A stretch of 64,000 nucleotides of DNA from an uncultured Lachnospiraceae bacterium. Its GTDB lineage: Bacteria > Bacillota > Clostridia > Lachnospirales > Lachnospiraceae. The stretch covers positions 1-64,000 of the forward strand of contig CAJTOL010000003.1 of NCBI GenBank assembly GCA_910577645.1. The letters are read 5' to 3'. The notes beneath the pieces are model-generated. The model had not been told where the DNA came from. It did no database searches and saw nothing but the letters and a program-made list of their open reading frames with translations. The translations under genes and the position numbers were made by a program. This document shows, in pieces, positions 42,860 through 51,015 of this stretch. Positions within the stretch are counted from its first letter, which is position 1, and the number at the start of each line of letters is the position of its first letter.

Positions 42860-43486
42860 TCAGTACATAAACTTCACGTTACACAATTCCTCAACTTCTT
42901 TTATATGAGGAAGTTTTCGTAGCTCTGAAAAACACACATACGCGTTTTCTTTATTATCACAGTGATACACTTCTTTTGCCTCTCTCGTAAGCGTATTTCC
43001 ATGAATCACTAATGCGTTCATCCCTCTTATCAAAATATTGAAAAGAAGAAATGGTATCGTCTTATCGCTCAATTCCTCGCATAAATACAAGTAATTATCC
43101 GGATGATAATCCCACGGAAACCTATGTTTTCTGCTTTCTCTCTGCCAATGTGAAATAATTGTGCTTCCGGTTCCCGCCGCCGGTTCATATATCACGCCAT
43201 ATTGTGGCTCCGGATTTTGCATTTCAGAAATTAATCTCGATATGGAAGTCGGTGTAAAGTCCTGCTTTCTGTTCTTTCTGTCTGCATGTTCGTCTTCAAA
43301 GTATTCATTAAACCATTCATAGCTTAAATCATAAGCAAATTCTTCAAGGAATTTTTTAAAAACCTCACTCGCTCGGTCTTTATCTGATATGATTTCCATT
43401 ATCTTTTCTGGGGCTTTGTAGCTTTCATTAACTCCAATCAGCCTATTTACTTTAGACAACGTACTTTCCGTGGCTTGCTTTGACAT
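42860..43486 (-). CDS. short N6 adenine methylase-like phage protein
   Basis: 208 residues from MSKQATESTLSKV (GAGGAAAG ribosome site). FTPTSISRLISEMQ, YEPAAGTGSTIISHWQ (motif I of HsdM-type methylases) and YLYLCEELSDKTIPFLLFNI are present, but the catalytic NPPY motif is not, and the protein ends KEVYHCDNKENAYVCFSEL with a short tail. A family of short HsdM-like proteins like this occurs in phages and genomic islands; activity as a methylase is doubtful. Confidence 0.78.
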   Translation of the reverse strand: MSKQATESTLSKVNRLIGVNESYKAPEKIMEIISDKDRASEVFKKFLEEFAYDLSYEWFNEYFEDEHADRKNRKQDFTPTSISRLISEMQNPEPQYGVIYEPAAGTGSTIISHWQRESRKHRFPWDYHPDNYLYLCEELSDKTIPFLLFNILIRGMNALVIHGNTLTREAKEVYHCDNKENAYVCFSELRKLPHIKEVEELCNVKFMY

Positions 43487-44417
43487 TTCTTTCCTCGCTC
43501 CTTGCATAGATCGTTGTAGTGGCTATATCCTCATGACCTAACATCTGCTGCACCTGTTCCAGTGGCATACCACGGTTCAGAGCTATCGTTCCCGCTGTTC
43601 TTCTGAATCTATGAGGGTGACAGTTTGGAACCCCTGCTTTTTTCCCGAGTTCCCTAATCATACATTCAACCCCTCCCTTATTTAATCTTTTCTTTGTTCT
43701 CTTTCCTACAAAAAGGGCCGTTTCACTGTCAGTCCGTGTTTTCAAATATTCCGATATTGCAATTTTAGCCCTTGCGTTTAGATAAACTGTCCGCTCCTTT
43801 TCCCCTTTTCCAAATACAATTATTTCATCATTTGCGATATCATTTATGTCCATTCCGCAAAGTTCGGATACCCGGACACCAGTGGAATACAAAACCTCAA
43901 CGATTGCCCTATCCCTTTTATTTCCTGCCTTTTCCCTTATAAGTTCTAATTCTGTTTCGGAGAAAGGTCTTTTTATCCGCTTTTCTTTCTTGACCGCCTT
44001 TATATTCTCTGTTGGGTTGCGAGATATGTATTCCTCTCCACTGCACCACTTGAAGAAACTCTTTAGTACTCTAAGCTCATTATCCTGGGATGTTTTGCTT
44101 AGCTTATCTCTCGTGGAGCGGATTGCTAAATAATATCGGATCTGGTCTGCCGTTATTTCTTCCAAGTGCTGGTTTATTTCATTAAAAAACCTTCTCAAAG
44201 TCCCCAGATAGTAGTGAATTGTGTTTTCTGTACAGCCTTCCACTTTCTTTGTCACCATAAACATCTGGATTGCTTTCTGCCTTTTATCACTATTTGTCAT
44301 AACGATTTCCGTGCATTTCGGAGATATATCATAGTCATTTAGGATAATCCTTACACTGTCTTTAGAAACGTACTGAAGCGTGGAAATTCTGCTCACTATT
44401 TCCTCAATGCAATTCAC
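43452..44417 (-). CDS. tyrosine recombinase (XerC/D-like)
   Basis: A 321-residue recombinase. SAM-like core-binding domain about residues 50-140; catalytic domain with STGVRVSELCGMD (Arg), CHPHRFRRTAGT (His-x-x-Arg), MLGHEDIATTTIYAR (His and Tyr). All key residues are visible. It is located in the early region, not near attL or attR, and therefore is unlikely to be the enzyme that integrated this phage. It overlaps the methylase-like gene by 35 bp. Confidence 0.9.
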   Translation of the reverse strand: MNCIEEIVSRISTLQYVSKDSVRIILNDYDISPKCTEIVMTNSDKRQKAIQMFMVTKKVEGCTENTIHYYLGTLRRFFNEINQHLEEITADQIRYYLAIRSTRDKLSKTSQDNELRVLKSFFKWCSGEEYISRNPTENIKAVKKEKRIKRPFSETELELIREKAGNKRDRAIVEVLYSTGVRVSELCGMDINDIANDEIIVFGKGEKERTVYLNARAKIAISEYLKTRTDSETALFVGKRTKKRLNKGGVECMIRELGKKAGVPNCHPHRFRRTAGTIALNRGMPLEQVQQMLGHEDIATTTIYARSEERNVKASHGKYVV

Positions 44418-44436
44418 CTGATACCTCCTAGAAGTT

Positions 44437-44652
44437 TTATTTTTCTTGAATGTGATATTCCGGATCCCAGACCATTACAATCTTCCCTTCTGTTTGATCT
44501 ACAAATCCTATCATCCCATTATATATGGTTAAGTTGAGATTATTTTTAATACAAGCCTTCTCTATCTCTCCTTTTAGATTAATCGCTCTTTTTTGCGAGT
44601 CGCTCATTCTTTCATGCTTAACAAACTGCGATATAAATTTATCCCTATCCAT
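44437..44652 (-). CDS. small early phage protein, unknown
   Basis: A 71-residue protein from MDRDKFISQFVKHERMSDSQ, with GGCGGTGATAG before the start; a TTG start 14 codons upstream is less likely. Ends VVWDPEYHIQEK. No family is recognised. Upstream of the tyrosine recombinase. Confidence 0.6.
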   Translation of the reverse strand: MDRDKFISQFVKHERMSDSQKRAINLKGEIEKACIKNNLNLTIYNGMIGFVDQTEGKIVMVWDPEYHIQEK

Positions 44653-44674
44653 AGTTCTATCACCGCCCATATAC

Positions 44675-44845
44675 TCACCGATTCCATCCTTCAATATCCC
44701 ACCATGAAGCGTCTAGCTTTCCCTCGTACCAATCATGGAAAATTTCAGATATTTCCTCATCTGTGGTATCATCATCAAATTCCATGACTTCTTCATGTGC
44801 CGCACTTGCAAATCCCGTTCCAAGGTAAAATTTAACTTTTCTCAT
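44675..44845 (-). CDS. DUF7167-like small protein
   Basis: A 56-residue acidic protein, MRKVKFYLGTGFASAAHEEV and onward with DDTTDEEISEIFHDWYEGKL and DASWWDIEG. The charge pattern and ending match a family of short early phage proteins (DUF7167-like, from memory). GGGAGAAAA directly precedes the ATG. Confidence 0.65.
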   Translation of the reverse strand: MRKVKFYLGTGFASAAHEEVMEFDDDTTDEEISEIFHDWYEGKLDASWWDIEGWNR

Positions 44846-44984
44846 TTTTCTCCCATTGATGCAATCCGCAAAAATCATCTTCTAGCCGCCATCCCTCTGT
44901 TTGCTCGCAATAAATGTCGCCTCCATCTTTTTTACCGCATGCACAATTACCACACCACGGTAAATCACTATTTTTATAATCCAT
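44832..44984 (-). CDS. 50-residue Cys-rich phage protein
   Basis: MDYKNSDLPWCGNCACGKKD and onward to HQWEKNEKS with five Cys (CGNCACG, YCEQ, FCGLH), a likely zinc-binding mini-protein. Its end overlaps the start of the DUF7167-like gene by 14 bp. No strong ribosome site lies directly upstream, so confidence is moderate. Confidence 0.5.
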   Translation of the reverse strand: MDYKNSDLPWCGNCACGKKDGGDIYCEQTEGWRLEDDFCGLHQWEKNEKS

Positions 44985-45009
44985 AGTTGTACTAAATTAT
45001 TCCTTGCCA

Positions 45010-45264
45010 TCAGCAATAAGATCTTTCCCGCAGTAAGGGCAATATCTTTTCCAGCAGCTCATTGTGTCCATTCTGGTATGCTGTGTTTCCATTATGGATA
45101 TAATCTGGTATTTCCTGGATCGGACAGCTTTCCGGCCTTCCGTCCTCGCTGTAATAGTTGCATATTTTATTTGTTATCCTGCACTTTGTGCCGTAAAAAT
45201 CACAATCTCTGCAATGTTCTGGTAAATTGGTTACTATCATTCCTCTTTTTATTATATTTTCCAT
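45010..45264 (-). CDS. Cys-rich early phage protein, unknown
   Basis: An 84-residue protein; CRDCDFYGTKCRITNKICNY with CPIQEIPDY suggests metal binding. It follows the Dam gene by 2 bp and probably is co-translated. Function unknown. Confidence 0.6.
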   Translation of the reverse strand: MENIIKRGMIVTNLPEHCRDCDFYGTKCRITNKICNYYSEDGRPESCPIQEIPDYIHNGNTAYQNGHNELLEKILPLLRERSYC

Positions 45265-45266
45265 CT

Positions 45267-46067
45267 CTATATATCCAGCTCCATCTGCCCATCCGGCTCA
45301 AAGTTCATCCATAACACTTCTTTTTTCTTGGAACCCACTTGTGAATAGCTCACTGCCTCTGCCCGCTTCCATCCCTGCAGCCGCCTGCTATATAAAGGAG
45401 AGTCATAGCCGCTTAGCAGAACCGACCCCTTGTGTTCTTCCAGGGCATCCAACAGGCTTTCGTGTTGGCTGTCGTCCATTTCGCAACGATATTGCTTTCC
45501 GTGTCTTGCCTGAAGGACGTAAGGCGGATCGCAGTATATCAGCACGTTTTTATGATTAAATCTCCTAATCAGTTCCACGGCATCCATATTTTCAATCTGT
45601 ACCCCTCTGAGCCGTTCCGCAGCCTGCATGATACGCTCCGGCAGTTTTACCCAATCCGCTGCCGCATAGGCACGTTCCCGGCCCTGGACATCATTTTTCC
45701 AGCCCACCCGCTCTCCGTTTGTGCGAAATCCATGTCCCTGGTTTAGCTTGACGTAAAACTGTGCCGCCCATTGGAATGGATCCGCCGGTATCTCTGCATC
45801 AAAGGCGACATTGTAAACCTGCCGGGAATACGGGGTGTAATAGATGATTCTGGCCAGGCGTTCTGGATCCGTCTGGATGCATGTAAACAGATTTACAACC
45901 GCCCCATCCAAATCATTAACCGTTTCGATATGGCTCCGGGGCTTGTTAAACAATACCGCCCCTGAGCCGAAGAACGGTTCTAAGTAACTGTGGTGCTCCG
46001 GAAAGTAGCTGATTATCCACTTTGCCAGCCCCCATTTGCTCCCTGGGTATTTTATGATCGCCTTCAC
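45267..46067 (-). CDS. dam: DNA adenine methylase (Dam/D12 class)
   Basis: A 266-residue methylase. Motif I-like YPGSKWGLAKWI, the SAM loop EPFFGSGAVLFNKPR, and catalytic IYCDPPYV near residue 175 define a D12-class N6-adenine methylase. It likely protects phage DNA or alters regulation. Overlaps the preceding DUF551 gene by 4 bp. Confidence 0.92.
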   Translation of the reverse strand: MKAIIKYPGSKWGLAKWIISYFPEHHSYLEPFFGSGAVLFNKPRSHIETVNDLDGAVVNLFTCIQTDPERLARIIYYTPYSRQVYNVAFDAEIPADPFQWAAQFYVKLNQGHGFRTNGERVGWKNDVQGRERAYAAADWVKLPERIMQAAERLRGVQIENMDAVELIRRFNHKNVLIYCDPPYVLQARHGKQYRCEMDDSQHESLLDALEEHKGSVLLSGYDSPLYSRRLQGWKRAEAVSYSQVGSKKKEVLWMNFEPDGQMELDI

Positions 46068-46513
46068 TCTTCCTCTCCTTGATACCGTTCCGGCAGCGGC
46101 TTCCAGGCATTAACAATGGCTCCCCAGCTAACACAGCTCTTATCGCTATCTTCCGGGTAAAAAGCGCCGCCGTCCTGGTCTGTTTCATATCTCCCTATTG
46201 ATGGCAAGGGAAGGTTTTCAAAGGACAGCAGGATATAGCTATCGTCCTCCGGCAGCTTCTCTTCCACTGGGATCCACCGTTCCTTCTCTCTCAGCCTGGC
46301 AACTTCTTTGGCAAGCTCTTGGTATTCTTCATCCATCTCCTGCAGTTTCCCCGGCTCAAGCCCGGTATCCTCGTAGTCTTTCAGCTTGCACAGCGCTCCA
46401 TAAATTACCTGTTCCACCTCCCTGGTAATCGTCCTGCCTTCCCTCAGCATCTCCCAGGGGATATTCTTTAACGACCAGTACCCTGCGCCATCCTTCTGTG
46501 TTAATCTTCCCAT
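46064..46513 (-). CDS. DUF551-containing protein
   Basis: A 149-residue protein. The N-terminal segment MGRLTQKDGAGYWSLKNIPW is shared by many phage-encoded short proteins, followed by a helical part (LYKLKDYEDTGLEPG-like) and the DUF551 motif WIPVEEKLPEDDSYILLSFE ... AWKPLPE. Function unknown; DUF551 proteins are frequent in phage early regions. Confidence 0.82.
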   Translation of the reverse strand: MGRLTQKDGAGYWSLKNIPWEMLREGRTITREVEQVIYGALCKLKDYEDTGLEPGKLQEMDEEYQELAKEVARLREKERWIPVEEKLPEDDSYILLSFENLPLPSIGRYETDQDGGAFYPEDSDKSCVSWGAIVNAWKPLPERYQGEEE

Positions 46514-46533
46514 TCTGTTTCCATCTCCTTTTA

Positions 46534-46560
46534 TTTAGGCCCTGCAATTATGTAGGGCCT
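46534..46560 (-). terminator. hairpin between SPFH and DUF551 genes
   Basis: AGGCCCT-GCAATTATGT-AGGGCCT stem lies in the 59-bp gap after the SPFH stop codon. The T-run is weak, so it may attenuate rather than stop the early transcript. Confidence 0.4.
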
Positions 46561-46572
46561 GGGCAAACCGTT

Positions 46573-47511
46573 TTAATTACTATTTGTGACTACGGTGTCA
46601 GCCCCTTTTACCGTTATCCAACCATGCTTTAGCCTGGCCTCTGCCTCCCGCATCTGGATTAGTTCCGGTGTAATGGACTGACTAACATAATTATTTGCAT
46701 CCGCCTCTGCCTGGGCTTTAATTCTGGTCTTCTCAGCATCCGCTTCTGCCTCAATTCGTTTTACTTCTGCTTCTCCTTTAGCCCGCTCTACTGCTACCGT
46801 TGCTTCCGCCTCTGCATTGACTTTAGCTACCTCTGCCTGGGCCTGAGCAGTCTGTTTGTCCAACTCTGCTTTTTCTGCATCCTGCTTTGCCTGTTCTTTT
46901 GCCTGCACTTTCGCCATTAATGTCTCATCAAGCTGCACATCAATAATAAGAGCCGAAGAAATGCTGATTCCATATTCTTCCTGGAGCTTTCCATTCAGAT
47001 ATTCTGTTATTGCCTGACTTACCTCTGAGCGCTTGGTGCTGTAGATTTCCATTACTGTAAACTTCGGAGTAACCTCTTTTATGTACGCTATAACGGAATT
47101 TTGTACCATTCCATCAACAATCGCTTCTCCATCCATTCCGTTAAACTTTGAGTAGAGTCCTACAACTCGCTCCGGAATGAAATTATAATTGATCGTCATA
47201 TTCATTTTTACCATTCCGCCATCTGCCGGGGCATCCACATGCCAATCAGCATGTTCTTTTTTGTTATAGTCAGACGGATTGTTGCTTAGTACCAGCTGCT
47301 GCTGGGATACCGGATATTTTTTTACTTTATCAAACGGACCAACAAAATGGGCCCCTGGAGTTAAGACCTCTTCTTTCACTCCATTTTTCATAGACCACAC
47401 TACTCCTACCTGGCCCTGGCCGACATATTCAAACCGCATCACCGTATAAATTCCTGCCAATACTGCCAACACAATAACCCCTATAACAATTCCTCTATTC
47501 TTCATGTTCAT
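46573..47511 (-). CDS. SPFH/band-7 (prohibitin-like) membrane protein
   Basis: 312 residues from MNMKNRGIVIG; a start 12 codons upstream is less likely. One N-terminal membrane helix (about 5-22), then a band-7 domain with GQVGVVWSMKNGVKEEVLTP and MTINYNFIPERVVGLYSKFN, and a long Ala/Glu-rich coiled coil (AELDKQTAQAQAEVAKVNAE and repeats of EAEA). SPFH proteins scaffold membranes. Phage-encoded copies are known but their role is not. It follows a 53-residue membrane peptide it overlaps. Confidence 0.9.
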   Translation of the reverse strand: MNMKNRGIVIGVIVLAVLAGIYTVMRFEYVGQGQVGVVWSMKNGVKEEVLTPGAHFVGPFDKVKKYPVSQQQLVLSNNPSDYNKKEHADWHVDAPADGGMVKMNMTINYNFIPERVVGLYSKFNGMDGEAIVDGMVQNSVIAYIKEVTPKFTVMEIYSTKRSEVSQAITEYLNGKLQEEYGISISSALIIDVQLDETLMAKVQAKEQAKQDAEKAELDKQTAQAQAEVAKVNAEAEATVAVERAKGEAEVKRIEAEADAEKTRIKAQAEADANNYVSQSITPELIQMREAEARLKHGWITVKGADTVVTNSN

Positions 47512-47656
47512 AAATCGTATTCTCCCTTTCTTTCCACTCTTTTTCAAATTTTATTAGGTCCCTTTTTATGCTCAAATAAATCTTGTTTCCTACCCAAGCC
47601 AAAGCAAATCCGGCAAAGGCTACAACAATGCAAGTCGCTAAGAAAATCAGCCACAT
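47495..47656 (-). CDS. 53-residue membrane peptide coupled to SPFH gene
   Basis: MWLIFLATCIVVAFAGFALA then WVGNKIYLSIKRD and a charged tail ending YEHEE. One membrane helix and a cytoplasmic helix. Its start overlaps the stop of the upstream gene and its stop is 17 bases inside the SPFH gene, so the three are translationally coupled. A small partner of the SPFH protein is a reasonable guess. Confidence 0.6.
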   Translation of the reverse strand: MWLIFLATCIVVAFAGFALAWVGNKIYLSIKRDLIKFEKEWKERENTIYEHEE

Positions 47657-48585
47657 TCTGTTTCCATCTCCTTTTCCATCTTCTCCTGATAATCCTTATA
47701 AGCCTGCAGCATCATCCTGTGCTGAATGTATTGCCTCATACCATGCTCCAGCCAATACGCTCCCATTACCTCAAGCATTTCCTCTGTATCTGTAATCAGC
47801 TCAGCCATGATGTCTTTTCGATATGTCTCTGAGGGTAAGGGCTCATCTGAGCCGGATATATTATCAAGCTCGCCTTCACAGGGTTCCTCTACCATCCCTT
47901 CCCTCTCATTCGCTTCCAAGAATTCCGTTTTCCCAGCTACTGTACCGGGAATTTCCTGCTGCATTATCGCAGCGGATACATCCATGTTGTGCGACGTCGC
48001 ATAAATTTCAGTCAAACCGGATTCCTCTGCCCCGCTTCCCCCACTGGCAAGTTCATCCAGAGTCATTTCAAAGCTGATTCTCTGAGGGAGAGCCGCCGTT
48101 CCCTCTTCCGGAACCGGCATAACATCCAGAAACTTGCTCATTTCAATCTGGCCTTCCACTTGGTAATTTTCTGGCAGCAGCGGGCGCTTTATATTCCTCA
48201 GTTCACGGACTGTCATATTGGGATTCACGTCTTCCAGCTGTTCCCCGGTCATGGCCACCATCTCAATTAGCTGGCTCTGGTTGTAATCCTGGTATTCTTC
48301 GGACAGCTCCAGGCTGTTCCCATCTTCCGAAAACCGATCATTGACAGCTATGTACCGGGTAGCGGAAGAACGGCTGATCCCAAGCTCCCCTTTTGCAAAA
48401 TCCCACACAGTGGCATATCCTGCCTGCTTGTATAGTTCCCCATTCCGGATTTGCTTGAGGTAGTAGCCAATGGCTACAAAGCTCCTGGCTGCTGTTTTGA
48501 GATTTGATTTTATAAAATCGCACATCTCATTGAGACTCGCCTGGGAGTCATCCCAACGCATTGTTAACTCATCTGTCGGCTTCAC
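47647..48585 (-). CDS. DUF3102-like phage/ICE protein
   Basis: A 312-residue protein. Residues 20-90, DFIKSNLKTAARSFVAIGYY and YATVWDFAKGELGISRSSAT, look like a DUF3102/ParB-like helical domain with helix-turn-helix; then LSEEYQDYNQSQLIEMVAM. The C-terminal half is acidic, ending in a helical MRQYIQHRMMLQAYKDYQEK. DNA binding is inferred. Confidence 0.68.
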   Translation of the reverse strand: MKPTDELTMRWDDSQASLNEMCDFIKSNLKTAARSFVAIGYYLKQIRNGELYKQAGYATVWDFAKGELGISRSSATRYIAVNDRFSEDGNSLELSEEYQDYNQSQLIEMVAMTGEQLEDVNPNMTVRELRNIKRPLLPENYQVEGQIEMSKFLDVMPVPEEGTAALPQRISFEMTLDELASGGSGAEESGLTEIYATSHNMDVSAAIMQQEIPGTVAGKTEFLEANEREGMVEEPCEGELDNISGSDEPLPSETYRKDIMAELITDTEEMLEVMGAYWLEHGMRQYIQHRMMLQAYKDYQEKMEKEMETECG

Positions 48586-48842
48586 TTTCCAATCCTCCCT
48601 ATGACGTGTTCATACAACTCCCGGTCTTCCAGGACATACTGGTCTCCTACCCGGAACAGCCTTACCTGATCCAGTTCGTCATTGGGTAAGTTCCGGAAGC
48701 GCCGGCTTTTTCTGAGTAAGACAGAACGGATGAATGAGCGGCGAAAGGCTTTCTCTTCCCGGGTCATTTCCACGGCTTTATGGCCGCCGTTCCCGTCATC
48801 TACCCGGTGACGGGCCAGCCATTCCTCCCTCAGTTCGCTCAT
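48582..48842 (-). CDS. small early phage protein, unknown
   Basis: An 86-residue basic protein, MSELREEWLARHRVDDGNGG and onward with SFIRSVLLRKSRRFRNLPND. It overlaps the replication gene by 47 bp and the next gene by 4 bp. No family is recognised. Confidence 0.6.
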   Translation of the reverse strand: MSELREEWLARHRVDDGNGGHKAVEMTREEKAFRRSFIRSVLLRKSRRFRNLPNDELDQVRLFRVGDQYVLEDRELYEHVIGRIGK

Positions 48843-49797
48843 AGAATCCTCCTTGCTGCCTTAATTGCGCCACCACTAAGGCGTCATAATCCACATCCCG
48901 CTGGTCAAAGTTGTGGAACCGGTTAGAAGCTGCTCCCTGTGGTGAGCTGCCGGTTCTTTCCTTGCTCTGCAAATATAATGTCTCAAATTTCTCCCGGAAT
49001 TTCTTTGTACTCCTGATATTGCTCTGCCAAAATGTATTTTTAATGGCATAATTCAGGGCCTGCTCTATCTCCCCTCTGCTCCGCTTATCAATCCTCTGCA
49101 TCTTCTCAATCTCAGCCGCCCACTTTTGCAGCTCATTGTCAGCAGACGGAACCCTTGCCTTTGGCATCTGCTCCAGCACGGAGTCAATAAGCCTCCTTAC
49201 ACAGACCATCTCGAAGGATTCCGGGGAAAAGGTTGCAGCCCTCTTTTGGGTTGCAACGATCTCTTTATTATCTTTTACTTTACTTTCCTTTACTACTGTA
49301 TCATTTGTATCCGACTTATCACCATTTGTAGCCTGCGAATGGTCATTTGTATCCGACATTTGGTTAAAAAAAGGTACAAAAATAACACCTTTGCACTCAT
49401 CATTTTGCAAAAGCCACAGTTCCTTATATACTGTTTTGTCCCTCCGGTTCGCGGCGACAGCCCAGTAACTTTTTTGAATACCTCTACTGGTTAAGACCCC
49501 CCACCTATCAAACAGCCCCTTATCAAAAAGACCAATTTGTAAGCAGTAGCCCACTATCTCCCGGATAGTACCGGAACCCATGCCGCAGCCCATCTTCCTG
49601 GCGGTTGATGCACCATCGTCATAGCCCCATCGGTAGAAATATCCCTCACTCCCAAATGCTTTCTGGCACAGGTAGAAATATACTCCAAATCCTGTCCAGC
49701 CCTGGGCATCCAGGAGTCTGTCAATTTTAACATCATTGTCGAAGACATCAACTGACCAGCCGGCATAATCAAGCTTCTTTTTCGCTTTGCCTGCCAT
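48796..49797 (-). CDS. DUF4373 (Lin1244/Lin1753) phage replication protein
   Basis: A 333-residue protein. The N-terminal domain (YAGWSVDVFDNDVKIDRLLD, GVYFYLCQKAFGSEGYFYRW, REIVGYCLQIGLFDKGLFDR) is the DUF4373 replication-initiator-like domain. A Thr/Ser linker with two near-identical TNDHSQATNGDKSDTNDTV pieces precedes a C-terminal helical domain (EIEKMQRIDKRSRGEIEQAL) that may contact helicase loaders. Degenerate copies of part of this gene lie just upstream at 49805-50315. Confidence 0.88.
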   Translation of the reverse strand: MAGKAKKKLDYAGWSVDVFDNDVKIDRLLDAQGWTGFGVYFYLCQKAFGSEGYFYRWGYDDGASTARKMGCGMGSGTIREIVGYCLQIGLFDKGLFDRWGVLTSRGIQKSYWAVAANRRDKTVYKELWLLQNDECKGVIFVPFFNQMSDTNDHSQATNGDKSDTNDTVVKESKVKDNKEIVATQKRAATFSPESFEMVCVRRLIDSVLEQMPKARVPSADNELQKWAAEIEKMQRIDKRSRGEIEQALNYAIKNTFWQSNIRSTKKFREKFETLYLQSKERTGSSPQGAASNRFHNFDQRDVDYDALVVAQLRQQGGFYERTEGGMAGPSPGR

Positions 49798-49804
49798 GTC
49801 CTAT

Positions 49805-50315
49805 ACTCTTCCTTCTCTTTTTGCGTTCCGGATAACTTTCTTATTAAGACTCCCACCCAACAAACAGCACTTTTAAGCACCCTTTTGCAAGCAGCAGCCC
49901 ACTATTTCTGTTATAGTTCAGCACCAATGCCGCAGCACATCTTCCTGACGGTTGATACACCAACGACACAGCACTATCGGAAAGAAAGCTCCTTCACTTT
50001 TCCTACAACGCTGCGCCTGGGGTTGACTTCCAAGCGGCTTGCACGTCTTTTTGTAGTGAATGATGTGGTATATATTGTTATATCTCGGATGCCGTTTCTA
50101 AATAAAGCTCCCACCCAACAAACAGCACTTTCTCTTTCAAAAGCACCAATTTGCAAGCAGCAACCCGCTATCTCTCGGATAACTTTGCACCAATGCCGCA
50201 GCATATCTTCCTGATTGTTGATACACCAACGACACAGCACCACCGGTAAGCATCCTTTATTCTTTTAATAAACGCCGCGCCTGGGGTTAGACTTCCAAGC
50301 GGCTTGCACGTTCTT
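49805..50315. repeat. two degenerate tandem copies derived from the DUF4373 gene
   Basis: A block including CCCACCCAACAAACAGCAC occurs at 49852-49870 and 50110-50128, followed in both by similar text to about 49985 and 50250, and a second shared block (CTGGGGTT...GACTTCCAAGCGGC) ends at 50045 and 50310, offsets 258-265 bp. Both copies match the intact gene's segment at 49498-49640. On the minus strand the remnants read IREIAGCCLQIGAFERES, compare REIVGYCLQIGLFDKG in the intact protein. No complete gene is present. Confidence 0.8.
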
Positions 50316-50391
50316 TTGCAATCTGTGACGCGATATTCATCAATACCATTTTGTCACTCTTATGCAGCTCCCTTGTTTAGCCGTTTCTTAG

Positions 50392-50601
50392 TCATATCAC
50401 CTTCCTCTGCATTTTCTCTTCATAATGCCTAAACTCAAATTTATCACAGGTTTCTCCGGGTTTTCTGTCCTTTAATCTTGGATAGGTACAGTGTCCTGCA
50501 TTACATGCAACGATCCCACATCTTCCCGGTTTCACATAATGCTGAATAAAATATTGACAGTTTGCACAAACCTCTTCCTGCTCATCAATTCCTAATATCA
50601 T
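50392..50601 (-). CDS. Cys-rich early phage protein, unknown
   Basis: A 69-residue protein from MILGIDEQEEVCANCQYFIQ. CANCQYF, CGIVACNAGHC and GETCDKFE give six Cys and His residues in zinc-finger-like spacing. It is the first leftward gene after the control region 50625-50700. Confidence 0.65.
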   Translation of the reverse strand: MILGIDEQEEVCANCQYFIQHYVKPGRCGIVACNAGHCTYPRLKDRKPGETCDKFEFRHYEEKMQRKVI

Positions 50602-50624
50602 ATTGTGCCTCCTATTTATACCCA

Positions 50625-50700
50625 TTTTGGGCGTATATTATAGTGATATAATATCGTACAATATGGGCGTAGTCAAGCACTATTTGGGGAGGATTACAAT
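50625..50700. promoter_or_regulatory. divergent control region with TGGGCGTA direct repeats
   Basis: Between a leftward and a rightward gene. TATAAT boxes on both strands (minus 50637-50642, plus 50647-50652) and direct repeats TGGGCGTA at 50628-50635 and 50664-50671. A repressor/operator region for the XRE gene at 50701 is likely. Confidence 0.6.
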
Positions 50701-51015
50701 ATGTTTAAAGACCGACTGCGTTCTGCTAGGATTTATCGTGGTTATACATTACAAAAAACAGCAGATCTGCTTGATATTTCTCTGCGCTCCTACCAAAAAT
50801 ATGAATCTGGTGAACGTGAACCAAGCCTTTCCTTGCTCACTTCCATAGCCGATCTTTTCAATGTTTCGATTGACTTTTTACTTTCCCGAGATGCCTACTT
50901 GAATTCTCTCGGAGTATCCGTTGATGTACCCCCAGAAGGTCCTCCAAGGCATCCCAAACCTCAAAAGAGCCGCCAAGTTCAGCATACTCTATTTTCTGAT
51001 AGTAACGAAGACTAA
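50701..51015 (+). CDS. XRE-family regulator, candidate phage repressor
   Basis: A 104-residue protein with an XRE domain (RLRSARIYRGYTLQKTADLL, ISLRSYQKYESGEREPSLSL, LLTSIADLFNVSIDFLLSRD) and a proline/basic tail (PPEGPPRHPKPQKSRQ). GGGGAGGATTACA precedes the ATG. Its last 158 bp overlap, in antisense, the gene at 50858-51088. Confidence 0.85.
   Translation: MFKDRLRSARIYRGYTLQKTADLLDISLRSYQKYESGEREPSLSLLTSIADLFNVSIDFLLSRDAYLNSLGVSVDVPPEGPPRHPKPQKSRQVQHTLFSDSNED

Noticed and set aside
43452..44417. Tyrosine recombinase as the integrase of this prophage
   Set aside because: The att sites are the palindromic serine-integrase type with the serine recombinase directly adjacent; the tyrosine enzyme lies 17 kb from either end.
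49554..49880. 108-residue minus-strand frame overlapping the DUF4373 gene
   Set aside because: It is an alternative frame of the intact replication gene, not a separate gene.
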